The translations under genes and the position numbers were made by a program. 64,000 nt of DNA from CBDANO01 sp965197665. Its GTDB lineage: Bacteria; Chloroflexota; Dehalococcoidia; Lucifugimonadales; UBA3495. The notes beneath the pieces were generated by a model. That model did no database searches and had not been told where the DNA came from. It saw only the letters and a list, made by a program, of their open reading frames with translations. Numbering within the stretch: position 1 is the first letter of the stretch; every line of letters starts with the position of its first letter. The stretch covers positions 186,001 through 250,000 of the forward strand of contig CBDANO010000005.1 in the NCBI GenBank assembly GCA_965197665.1, written 5' to 3'. Positions 51,723 through 59,340 of the stretch are shown in pieces.

Positions 51723-51802
51723 GGAGACGGCCTCCTACAGGATCGCAACCAGGAAAACTCAGGGGCTTACTTCAAACATGATAGGCATTCCGCCGTCTCC
51801 AT
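51721..51802 (-). promoter_or_regulatory. Candidate structured leader covering the queF start
   Basis: In minus-strand RNA the 11-nt segment at 51802-51792 (ATGGAGACGGC) is the exact complement of 51731-51721 (GCCGTCTCCAT), which includes the queF start codon. The paired form would hide the start of queF. The 5' arm also begins an 11-codon ORF ATG...TAA reading METAECLSCLK, without a good ribosome binding site. The known preQ1 aptamer consensus was not found. Confidence 0.45.
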
Positions 51803-51942
51803 GTCAAAATTGAGTTGATTGAGAGGCTGGAAAGCGCTCTTGATGGTTTGTCTCAAACTTGCGGTCAGGTCACGGTTGACGCTAAGATACGCTTTGCCGG
51901 TCGCCCAAGCGGGCCGGCGCCTTCCGGCGTAGGTAGGTTGAT

Positions 51943-52455
51943 TTGGCTTCGACATTAGCTGATTTAGACGCTATGAGTCTGGCGGAAGCCCAGGCTTTGC
52001 CCCTGGCGGAGCGGGACCGGCTGCTGGACCTGATCATCGCCGACGGACGGAGGCAGTCCACCGATATGACCTCCTACCGCACCGGTCTCTACTGCGATTA
52101 CTTCGAAGAGGACCTGACCCGGTTCTTGAAGGTAAAGGCGGTCAAGGTCCTGTGCCGAGGAACGACATCCTCGGGGTTTGACGGGGAGCTGGTGGGTGAT
52201 AATGACGCGGACCAGTACCGGGCGGCATTCCGGCACGTACAAACTACGCTGGAGGCTGCCGGTACCGGCTTCAACCGGGTCGTTAACCTGGTAGTATTCC
52301 TGACCGACATGAACAACTGGCCCCTGCTCAATGAAATCTACCGGGAGTTCGTTCCCAACCCGCCTTGCCGGGCGGTCATCGGCACCACCGGGCTGGCCCA
52401 AGAGTCGCTGGCCATCGAAATAGTCGAATGCGTCGCTTATCGAGTGGCGCCGTGA
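51943..52455 (+). CDS. RidA (YjgF/YER057c/UK114) family protein
   Basis: About 170 residues: a ~50-residue N-terminal extension followed by a RidA-like domain (from about residue 55). VKVLCRGTTSSGFDGELVG, FRHVQTTLEAAGTGFNRVVNLVVFLTDMNNW and PPCRAVIGTTGLAQESLAIEIV align with the family. The deaminase Arg of RidA is represented in PPCRAVIG. RidA proteins hydrolyse reactive enamines/imines made by PLP enzymes. Start uncertain: TTG 51943 has only a weak AGG; ATG 51973 has none. It is divergent from queF and 81 nt upstream of the selenoprotein candidate. Confidence 0.8.
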   Translation: MASTLADLDAMSLAEAQALPLAERDRLLDLIIADGRRQSTDMTSYRTGLYCDYFEEDLTRFLKVKAVKVLCRGTTSSGFDGELVGDNDADQYRAAFRHVQTTLEAAGTGFNRVVNLVVFLTDMNNWPLLNEIYREFVPNPPCRAVIGTTGLAQESLAIEIVECVAYRVAP

Positions 52456-52536
52456 ACCCAAGGGGCGAAGGCCTAGCGGTTGCGAGTTAACGGCAGGCAG
52501 TCGATCGGCGCACGAACATACTACGTCAAGGAGCCT

Positions 52537-53472
52537 ATGAGGATCTGCTCTTTCCTGCCCAGCGCCACGGAAATCGTGTACGTCCTAGGCCTGCAAGATG
52601 ATTTGCACGGGGTGACTCACGAATGTGATTATCCCATCGGGGCTCGGACCAAACCTCAGGTGGTGCGCAGCGTCTTCAAAGAGGGTGAACAACCCAGCAG
52701 CGCCGAGATCAATAGAGTGATTTCCGAGAGGTTGGCCGAAGGGTTGGGCATCTACGAGATCGACGATGAAACGCTGCGGCGGGCCGAACCGGACTTGCTG
52801 CTGACCCAAGCCATCTGCGAGGTTTGAGCTATCTCGTCCCGGCAGGTAGCCGAGGCCAGCGCAGACCTACCCAAGGCACCGGAAGTGTTGTCCTTGGACC
52901 CCCAGTACGTGGCGGACGTTCTGGAAGACATCCGCCGCGTGGGGCAGGCCGCCGGCGTCGAAGACCGGGCCGATTCCGTAACCGCCCGTATGCAAGCCCG
53001 CATCGACGCGGTAGTGGAAAAGGCGGCGCAAGCGTCGAAACGCCCCAAGGCGCTCCACTTGGAGTGGGTGGACCCCCCAATGTGCGGCGGCCATTGGGTG
53101 CCGGAAATGGTGGAGTTGGCCGGCGGGGTCAACTGCTTCGGGGACAAAGAGAAAGGTTCCTTCCCCTTGGAGTGGGGCCAAGTGGTGGAGAGCCAACCGG
53201 ACGTGATCGTTCTTCTGCCCTGCGGCTTCGACGTAAAACGGGGGCTGCAGGACGTGCCGCTGCTGGTGAAAAAGGAGGGTTGGGCGGACCTCCCCGCAGT
53301 GCGCAACAACCGGGTATATGTGATGGACGCCAGCGCCTACGCCAGCCGGTCCGGTCCCCGGTTAGTGACGGGACTGGAGATAATGGCCGAGATGTTGCAC
53401 CCGGAGTTGTTCCAAGGCTTGGTCCCCGAGGCCGGCGCCGTCCGCCTCTACGGGGACCTGGTCGAGGCTTGA
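52537..53472 (+). CDS. Cobalamin-binding (BtuF-like) protein with in-frame UGA (putative Sec97)
   Basis: 311 residues if UGA 52825-52827 is read through. The first part (RICSFLPSATEIVYVLGL, THECDYP, IYEIDDETL, EPDLLLTQAIC) and the second part (VLSLDPQYVADVLEDI, LHLEWVDPPMCGGHWVPEM, QPDVIVLLPCGFDV) together make one complete BtuF/cobalamin-binding-type fold. The UGA stands in TQAICEV-UGA-AISSRQV; family members typically read TQ-x-LCxVCAV here, so the UGA replaces the second Cys of a CxxC. After the stop the frame continues for 215 codons with no other stop and no start with ribosome binding site. AAGGAG lies just before the ATG. No signal peptide, so it may be cytoplasmic; no BtuC/BtuD genes adjacent. 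Alternative: a pseudogene, or a suppressed stop inserting Cys. Confidence 0.75.
52838..52855 (+). promoter_or_regulatory. Candidate SECIS of the cobalamin-binding-type gene
   Basis: CGGC (52840-52843) pairs with GCCG (52849-52852) around loop AGGTA (52844-52848); CC (52838-52839) can pair with GG (52854-52855) with one bulged A. The loop starts 16 nt after the UGA and reads AGGU, the same start as the E. coli fdhF SECIS loop, which lies 17 nt after its UGA. The fold is by eye. Confidence 0.6.
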
Positions 53473-53626
53473 AGGCTGTTGGGTCCCGGCCTGCCCATGT
53501 CGGGCCGGGCCATCCTGCCGGAGGCTTCCGGCACAACGGCTTTCCGCTTCCCGTAAGCCCGGTATACTCACCTGAATTGCCGGAAGCCGTACCCGGGGCG
53601 AGAGAAGGAGAAGGCCGCCCTCGGGA

Positions 53627-54298
53627 TCAATTGAGGCGGGGGCCCTGATAAGGGTTGCGCTTGGCTACTTCCCGCTCCAAGGCCTCGTTGCCCCGTTTGA
53701 GCAGCGGCAGCAGCTTCTCCAATCGCTGACCGGCGGCGGGTAACTCCAACAACCCTTGGAGCACGTGCCTCGGCAAGTCGAGGGTGGAAGCGATGCCGTA
53801 GGACAACGGCCCAGGGTCTTGGGGCACTTCTACCTGAGAAGTCCACCCGCCGGACAGAGAGGAAAGGTTTCGCAGGAACGTCGAGTAAGCATCCTCGGCT
53901 TCGACCTTGGTTTCCGGGGGAACTTCTCCAGGCTCCTCTCCAAGATACCTTACCCTGCCCACGAGGTGAGGCCGGCGTTGGGTGATCTCGGCGACCTCGA
54001 AGCGTTGCTCACCAACGGTGACGATGTTAAGCCGTCCTTCCGGCAAGCGCTCCGAGCGAAGGATTCGCGCCGTGGTACCGACGTTGAATGGCTCAGCCGG
54101 CTCGCCGGCTTCCTGGCCTTGACGGATCAGCACGACGCCAAAAGGCTCCTCGTGGTCGATGCAGTGGCCGATCATGGCCTTGTACCGCTCTTCGAAGATG
54201 TGGAGGGGCAAAGCCATACCGGGGAACAGCACGACGTTCAAGGGGAACAGGGAGAGCACAACCAGCTCATCTTTAGGAATCAGGTCCGGGTCACCCAT
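53627..54298 (-). CDS. Lon N-terminal (substrate-binding) domain protein
   Basis: 223-residue stand-alone LON substrate-binding domain without ATPase or protease parts. LFPLNVVLFPGMALPLHIFEERYKAM is the family signature, and GTTARILRSERLPEGRLNI plus RFEVAEI follow. The helical C-terminal half is typical of YcaO-unrelated LonB-N homologues. May bind unfolded proteins or modulate Lon; function unknown. The ribosome binding site is weak. It lies 154 nt from the end of the selenoprotein candidate, converging. Confidence 0.9.
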   Translation of the reverse strand: MGDPDLIPKDELVVLSLFPLNVVLFPGMALPLHIFEERYKAMIGHCIDHEEPFGVVLIRQGQEAGEPAEPFNVGTTARILRSERLPEGRLNIVTVGEQRFEVAEITQRRPHLVGRVRYLGEEPGEVPPETKVEAEDAYSTFLRNLSSLSGGWTSQVEVPQDPGPLSYGIASTLDLPRHVLQGLLELPAAGQRLEKLLPLLKRGNEALEREVAKRNPYQGPRLN

Positions 54299-54381
54299 GG
54301 CACTGGGAGTATATTATTTTGCTTCCGGTTCTACAAGGCGGTTGGCGCATTACTGGACCGCCCGGAAGGTTTCTTGCTAAC

Positions 54382-54717
54382 TCAACGCCGGTGGTTGGCC
54401 CGGCGGGCCCGGAAGTTGGTGGGGGCCTTTTGCTTGCGGGCCCAACGCAAGTAACCGGCCATTTGGGGATTCGCCCGGATTTTATCTATCGTGTTCAACT
54501 CTTTAGCCAGGGTTCCCTCGGAGAAGAGGGCGTGCAATTGCTGGTGGCAGGTTGGGCAAAGGTCTGCCGTGGGGCCAAGCTTGCCGCCGGCCGCTTTGGG
54601 CACCAAGTGATGAACCGTGTACCTGTTGGACTCCCGCAGGCATAGCTGGCATGGCGGTTGGTGCGAAGACGGGGCATCCGCCTCGGGCGTTGGTGTCCCG
54701 GAGGACCGGCGGCGCAC
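54382..54717 (-). CDS. HNH endonuclease-domain protein
   Basis: 111 residues with a compact HNH domain: CQLCLRES followed by YTVHHLVPKAAGGK and LCPTCHQQLHALF gives two CxxC zinc-ligand pairs and the HH...H catalytic residues. GTG 54717 lies 5 nt after the stop of the preceding gene with GGAG 8 nt upstream, so I prefer it over an ATG inside that gene. It may be a nuclease of mobile origin or a host DNA-repair-like protein. No IS or restriction genes adjacent. Confidence 0.85.
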   Translation of the reverse strand: MRRRSSGTPTPEADAPSSHQPPCQLCLRESNRYTVHHLVPKAAGGKLGPTADLCPTCHQQLHALFSEGTLAKELNTIDKIRANPQMAGYLRWARKQKAPTNFRARRANHRR

Positions 54718-54722
54718 CGGGG

Positions 54723-55205
54723 CTACTCCACGCCGCCGGCGTCCAGAAACCTCCATCCGGGCAGGTCCACCCGCCATTGGCCCTCTTCCCAGAGCATCGG
54801 CAAGATCAAGCCGTTCATCAGCCTGCGTTGGCTCGTTTGCTTGGGGACGCCGGACACTCCAAAGGGCAGGAAAGCAAAGGCGTGCTCGTCATCGACGTAG
54901 CTGGTCGGCGACACTCCCAAATCCGTCAGGTCCTCTAGGGGCCAGAGCCGCAATACGGTGTTGCGGAAGTCCTCCAGCATGGAAGCCCGCATGGGATGGC
55001 CTGAGTCGTAGCCGGCGCGGTAGGCAACTTGCATGTCTATGTTGTTGCGGGTGGCCCACACTCCCATACGCATTCCCCGGGTCTCCTTGGATAGCATGGA
55101 CCAAGCAAGGTCCATGTTGCCGTCGCGAACACACTCGGCGAAGGTACCGGCCCGGTGGCCGCAATCGTCGGGGTAGATACTCCGTTTCTCTCCGGGAATA
55201 CTCAT
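54723..55205 (-). CDS. Hypothetical protein
   Basis: 160 residues, not recognised. No signal peptide, membrane segment or metal motif; Trp-rich end (LWEEGQWRVDLPGWRFLDAGG) and a helical middle. The frame is intact with an ATG (AAAGG 6 nt upstream). It precedes the HNH gene by 5 nt, so they form a two-gene unit; function unknown. Confidence 0.6.
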   Translation of the reverse strand: MSIPGEKRSIYPDDCGHRAGTFAECVRDGNMDLAWSMLSKETRGMRMGVWATRNNIDMQVAYRAGYDSGHPMRASMLEDFRNTVLRLWPLEDLTDLGVSPTSYVDDEHAFAFLPFGVSGVPKQTSQRRLMNGLILPMLWEEGQWRVDLPGWRFLDAGGVE

Positions 55206-55217
55206 AGACTACCTTTG

Positions 55218-55252
55218 GGAAAGACGGTTGGAAAGACGGTTGGAAAGACGGC
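55218..55252. repeat. 12-bp tandem repeat, about three copies
   Basis: GGAAAGACGGTT repeats at 55218 and 55230, with a final GGAAAGACGG from 55242. It lies directly upstream of the hypothetical gene on the minus strand and within its leader, so copy number could affect expression. Recent slippage is likely. Confidence 0.85.
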
Positions 55253-55320
55253 GCCGCATTCGGCGGGAAACCGGCGCTTCAGCCTGAATTGGACCGCCCG
55301 CGTCTTCTTTTTGCCTTGGG

Positions 55321-57072
55321 CTACCAGCCGATGGCGTAGCCGTCCCTGCGAGGGTCGGCGGCGCCGGACAGGACTCCGGAATCGGGGTCTATCTGTATCA
55401 TTACCTCGCAACCTCGGCCTTCCCAGGGGCCGATGACGCTGAGTTGGTGTCCCTTTTCCCTCAGGCCGGTCATTACTTCGGCATCGAACCGGTCTTCCAA
55501 ATAGAGCAAGTCTTCACAAAAGTGGGGAATCGTCGACTCAGTCGGGCTTTGCGTGTTGCGCCACCTGGGGGCCTCCACGGCCTCAGCCACCGTCATCCCA
55601 AAGTCTAGAACGTGGGTAAGGACCTGGAAGTTCGTCTGGACCTGAGTGTCGGCCCCCGGCGTGCCGCATACCAAGACCAACTGGCGCGGCCCGCCCTGTC
55701 GGGACTCTGCTCCGGGCCCGCCTTCCGAGGAAGCGGAGGGCGGTCTTTCTTGGAACACCATGACGGGATTCATCGTGTGTCGCACCCGCTTTCCCGGCTG
55801 AAGGCAATCGGGGTGGGCCGGGTCCAAGTGCCAATATGTCATCCTGTTGTTGAGCAGTACGCCCGTGTTGCCGGCAATCAGGCTGGAACCCCACGCGCTT
55901 TGGATACTTTGTAGCTGGCATACGGCGTTGCCCCAGCGGTCCGCCACCGCAAAACAGGTAGTATCCTCTTCGTTCCCGGCAGCCGCCGCCACCGACGGCC
56001 CTCGGCGGCGCGTTGCTCCAGCCTCTTGGTAGGGCCACGGGTCACCGGGATGCGTCTCCGAAGCGGCGCGAGTGAGGTTTATCAGCCGCGCCCTCTCCGC
56101 CGCGTAGTCTTTCGAGATGAGTCCTTCGGTGGGCACATCGACGAAGTCAGGGTCGGCTACGTACGCCTCCCGGTCGATGAAGGCCAATTTCTTGGCTTCC
56201 ACCATAAGGTGAATGCTCTCCGCGCTATTACAGCCCAAAGCCTTGAGGTCGTGCCCTTCGACTAGGTTCAACTCTTGGAGAAGCACGTGGCCGCTGGAAT
56301 TGGGAGGCGACTCGTAGACGGTGTAACCTCGGTAGGTGGTGGAGATCGGCTCCTGCCATCGAGAGCGGCAATCGGCCAGGTCCTTCAAGGTAAGGATTCC
56401 CCCCTGCTCCTCGCTAAAGCGTACTATGGCCCGGGCGATGTCACCCTCGTAGAAAGATTCTCGGCCGCCGCCGGCGATGGTCTTGAAGGTCTCGGCCAAG
56501 TCTCGTTGATACAGGACCTCGCCCGGACCCAAGGGCCTTCCATCATGGGTAAACACCGCTCTTGAGGTAGGGAACCGGCGCAGCAGGGGGTCGGCGGCAA
56601 TGGCGGCGGCCAGCACGTGACTTACGGGAAAGCCGTTTTCCGCCAAGTCGATGGCCGGTCCCAGCAATTCGGCCCAGGGTAGGCTGCCGTGCTTCTCGTG
56701 GACGGCCAGCCAGCTATCCAGCAGACCCGGAACTGAGACGGATAGGATTCCCTTCATCGGGATGCCGCTCGAATACCGGTCGAGGGCGGCGGCATAGGGA
56801 GCGGCGCCGGTGCCGTTGCAGAACTCGAGGCGGTCGGTGTCGCCGCGGTAGAGCATGATGAAGCCGTCGCCGCCTATGCCCGACATCAACGGCTCCACCA
56901 CGTTGAGAGCCGCCGCGGTGGCGATGGCGGCGTCCACTGCATTGCCGCCCCGTTGCAGGGCGGCAATGCCTGCCTGGGACGCCAAAGGGTGTCCGGAGGT
57001 GACCATGCCGTTTCGCCCCATGACTACCGGCCGGTGAGACTCGTAGTGTATCCCGTGGGGTGTCCGGCTCAT
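55321..57072 (-). CDS. Gamma-glutamyltransferase-family Ntn hydrolase
   Basis: 583 residues of the GGT fold, autoprocessed at a Thr. NEEDTTCFAVADRWGN holds the likely nucleophile Thr preceded by the cleavage point; substrate residues lie in LMSGIGGDGFIMLYR and LLNNRMTYW; the large-subunit N-terminus GMVTSGHPLASQAGIAAL is typical. No signal peptide, unlike periplasmic GGT, so it may be a cytoplasmic relative (e.g. acylase-like or D-amino acid processing). AAGGAGG is 5 nt before the ATG. No operon neighbours. Confidence 0.93.
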   Translation of the reverse strand: MSRTPHGIHYESHRPVVMGRNGMVTSGHPLASQAGIAALQRGGNAVDAAIATAAALNVVEPLMSGIGGDGFIMLYRGDTDRLEFCNGTGAAPYAAALDRYSSGIPMKGILSVSVPGLLDSWLAVHEKHGSLPWAELLGPAIDLAENGFPVSHVLAAAIAADPLLRRFPTSRAVFTHDGRPLGPGEVLYQRDLAETFKTIAGGGRESFYEGDIARAIVRFSEEQGGILTLKDLADCRSRWQEPISTTYRGYTVYESPPNSSGHVLLQELNLVEGHDLKALGCNSAESIHLMVEAKKLAFIDREAYVADPDFVDVPTEGLISKDYAAERARLINLTRAASETHPGDPWPYQEAGATRRRGPSVAAAAGNEEDTTCFAVADRWGNAVCQLQSIQSAWGSSLIAGNTGVLLNNRMTYWHLDPAHPDCLQPGKRVRHTMNPVMVFQERPPSASSEGGPGAESRQGGPRQLVLVCGTPGADTQVQTNFQVLTHVLDFGMTVAEAVEAPRWRNTQSPTESTIPHFCEDLLYLEDRFDAEVMTGLREKGHQLSVIGPWEGRGCEVMIQIDPDSGVLSGAADPRRDGYAIGW

Positions 57073-57305
57073 TGGAGCCTCCTTCAGGAATCAGAATCAA
57101 GAGGCTTTCGAAGGATAGGCCTTCGATCTATCAGCGCCTATTCAGGACCAAGCTCCATGTTAAGTATTTGAGTCAGTTGTCGGTATAGCCAGAGTCACTG
57201 TGGCAAGAATAGTATTGGATGAGGACTTGACATTTACGTTAGGGACGACCAAAATAAAGTTGGTTAGCGTTCTACGCGCTGTATAGTTATATGGTTAGGT
57301 CAAAG

Positions 57306-57328
57306 AGGGAGAGAGACTCTCCCTTTTT
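57306..57328. terminator. Intrinsic terminator-like hairpin
   Basis: AGGGAGAG (57306-57313) and CTCTCCCT (57317-57324) flank loop AGA, followed by four more T on the plus strand. On the minus strand the same stem is followed by CTTT, and there it sits just after the stop of the broken gene at 57337. A plus-strand TTGACA lies at 57227, but no good -10 box goes with it. Confidence 0.6.
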
Positions 57329-57336
57329 GCGTTATG

Positions 57337-57692
57337 TCAGCCAGGAAGCAGGGCGGCCTTGATCATGGGGTGTTCTCTATTAAGCCTAAGAGTTCGTACC
57401 GGCCGCCCGGTCTCTGGGTGAGGCACATGGTCATTGATCAATATCCCCAGTTCAACCGCGGAATCCAGGAACATTGCCTTGTCTTCAAAATCTTGCCCAT
57501 ACCCTAGACCGGGAGACATCCACGAGTTGATGAAATGACTCCTGACTACGTCCTGTAATCGTTGCTCCGCACGGTCCATTTGCCTGACCAATGGCGTCCA
57601 TCTGGTCAGTTCACTCGCATCAACTTCAGCAATGTCTAGCTCTTGTTTTTCTTTTGTTCTCAGGCCAAGTCGCCGTTCAATTGGATAGAAAG
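57337..57692 (-). pseudogene. C-terminal part of a gene split by the IS copy B
   Basis: About 118 codons of a protein I do not recognise: EVDASELTRWTPLVRQMDRA, RSHFINSWMSPGLGYGQDF and a C-terminal TLRLNREHP. The frame begins inside the IS end, so an intact start is missing. On the other side of the IS an ATG (59239) with AAGGA upstream and an extended -10-like TGTTATACT could be the original start, but frame continuity is not established. GC is lower than in neighbours, consistent with an acquired gene. Confidence 0.6.
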
Positions 57693-57735
57693 TGTTGGCA
57701 ACCAGCAAAAATGGGACACCTTGGGACCCGAGAGA

Positions 57736-58722
57736 TCAGGGACCTGATTGAGGTCTAGCCAGCTCCCTTAGGGTCCTGTTGTGCCGTCTTCGCCGTTGGA
57801 TTGTCTGGGCTTGCACCTCCTTCCTCCGTCGTAGAATCTCCTCTCTTCTACCCCGTAGCACATCCGAAGGTGTCACGTTGCCCAGGGCCTTGTGGTAGCG
57901 CCGGTAATTGTAGTAGCTGACGAAGGCCACGATGGCCGCCTCCAGGTCGGAAGGCATCTCGTACGGCAGTTGGTTCACGTCACGCTTGAGGGTCTGGTGG
58001 TATCGCTCCAGCTTGCCGTTGGTCTGAGGGTGGAAGGGTGTTGCCAGTATGTGCTTGATTCCCACCATGCCCAGGTAGTCCCTGAAAGCCCGGGATACAT
58101 AGCCGGGGCCGTTGTCGCTCAGCAGCCTGGTCCGGTCTTCTATCGGCACCTGGTCCATGCCAGTCCTGTCCACGGCCTCCTGGACCACTTCTATGAAGGA
58201 GTCGGAGGTCATGTCTCTCTGAAGCTTGTGGGCCAGAATGAACCGGGAGTAGTCGTCCATGACGGTGACCATGTAGTAGTAGCCCCAGCCCACCACCCTG
58301 AAGTAGGAGGCATCGGTGGCCCACATCTGGTGGGGGCCGGTGGTCTTGCGATGGTACTCCTTACCCGCAGCCAGCCGCATCTCAGGCCTCTTCACCAGCC
58401 CCTCCCTGCGCAGGATGCGGTAGACCGTAGACTCTGATACGGAGAAACCCATGTTGTCGGTGGTCCATGCGGCCAACTGCCGGCAGCTCAGGTCTGGCAT
58501 ATCCCTGGCTGCCGACAGAACGGAGTCGATCTCCTGGGAAGTCAGCTTGTTCCATGGGGGATTGCCGCCTCCCACGTCGTCCTCAAGTCCTTGCTGCTCC
58601 TTCCGCCTCAGCCACCGGTAGTAGGTGCTCCTGGGGACTCCCAGCTCACCCAGGGTCCTGCGTTTAGGGAGGCTGGAGGAAGCCACCTTGTCCAGCACCT
58701 CCGCTTTCTCTGCGCCACTCAT
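57736..58722 (-). CDS. IS3-type transposase OrfB (copy B)
   Basis: Same 328-residue DDE transposase as copy A, with the triad Asp137, Asp203, Glu239 kept. Its frame extends upstream through orfA beyond the A7 run, consistent with frameshifted expression. Confidence 0.95.
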   Translation of the reverse strand: MSGAEKAEVLDKVASSSLPKRRTLGELGVPRSTYYRWLRRKEQQGLEDDVGGGNPPWNKLTSQEIDSVLSAARDMPDLSCRQLAAWTTDNMGFSVSESTVYRILRREGLVKRPEMRLAAGKEYHRKTTGPHQMWATDASYFRVVGWGYYYMVTVMDDYSRFILAHKLQRDMTSDSFIEVVQEAVDRTGMDQVPIEDRTRLLSDNGPGYVSRAFRDYLGMVGIKHILATPFHPQTNGKLERYHQTLKRDVNQLPYEMPSDLEAAIVAFVSYYNYRRYHKALGNVTPSDVLRGRREEILRRRKEVQAQTIQRRRRHNRTLRELARPQSGP

Positions 58723-59126
58723 CCGCCGATACCGCCGGCGCCCTGAGGCATGGGTATGGCCGTTTTTTTGAGACGATAGACCTCGAGGGACAGATCGGCG
58801 ACCAGCTGCTTCAGCTCTCCGTTCTCTCGCTTTAGCAGATGGACCTCGTCCCGGGTGGCGTCTCGCACGCTGTCGCGGGTAAGCCTCTCCTTCCCCGCCT
58901 CCATGAACTCCTTGGTCCAGGAGTAGTAGGAGTGAGGTTTGATGCCCTCCCGCCGACACAGGTCACTCACGGTGGCCTCGCGGCGGAAGCCCTCCAGCAC
59001 TATACGAATCTTCTCTTCCGGGGTGTACTTGCGCCTAGTAGCGGCCTTAACAGTTCTGACGAAGGACCTGGCCGCCTCTGTGCGTTCATCGGCGGCGGTT
59101 GCTTTACCTGTTTCTGTCTGGGACAT
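58719..59126 (-). CDS. IS3-type transposase OrfA (copy B)
   Basis: Same 135-residue HTH protein as in copy A, identical in sequence, ATGA overlap with orfB. Confidence 0.93.
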   Translation of the reverse strand: MSQTETGKATAADERTEAARSFVRTVKAATRRKYTPEEKIRIVLEGFRREATVSDLCRREGIKPHSYYSWTKEFMEAGKERLTRDSVRDATRDEVHLLKRENGELKQLVADLSLEVYRLKKTAIPMPQGAGGIGG

Positions 59127-59340
59127 ATCAACTCCTCTATCTGAAGTACCCTACCTCATACAGGGAGCTGACCTCAAATCCCTCGGGTTTTTCTACCCCC
59201 TCTGTTGTCCCATTATCGCTGACGACCTACAATACGCATAGTCCTTCAATACTGCGGTTTACTGGGACTTGCAGTATAACAAACACTGGTAAGGCACATC
59301 TGACACTATATGCTTCGCTCCAGCGGCGGCCATGGCTTCT

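Larger units (their letters stand above)
57693..59231 (-). mobile_element. IS3-type insertion sequence, copy B (1539 bp, inverted)
   Basis: Same length and nearly the same sequence as 13574-15112, in the opposite orientation; both proteins are identical to those of copy A. Three substitutions distinguish the left ends. No target duplication is visible. Recombination between the two inverted copies would invert the 42.6 kb between them. Confidence 0.93.

Noticed and set aside
51723..51942. preQ1 riboswitch upstream of queF
   Set aside because: I could not find the compact preQ1-I pseudoknot consensus; only the inverted repeat over the start codon is seen.
51767..51955. 62-codon open frame upstream of queF on the minus strand
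   Set aside because: No ribosome binding site at its start and it overlaps the RidA-like start region; only the short METAECLSCLK end is noted.
52885..53472. Second half of the cobalamin-binding-type gene as a separate gene
   Set aside because: No ribosome binding site at the ATG, and the N-terminal domain fits in frame just before it.
57220..57330. Small RNA gene between TTGACA at 57227 and the hairpin at 57306
   Set aside because: No acceptable -10 box at the right distance, so transcription is not supported by sequence alone.
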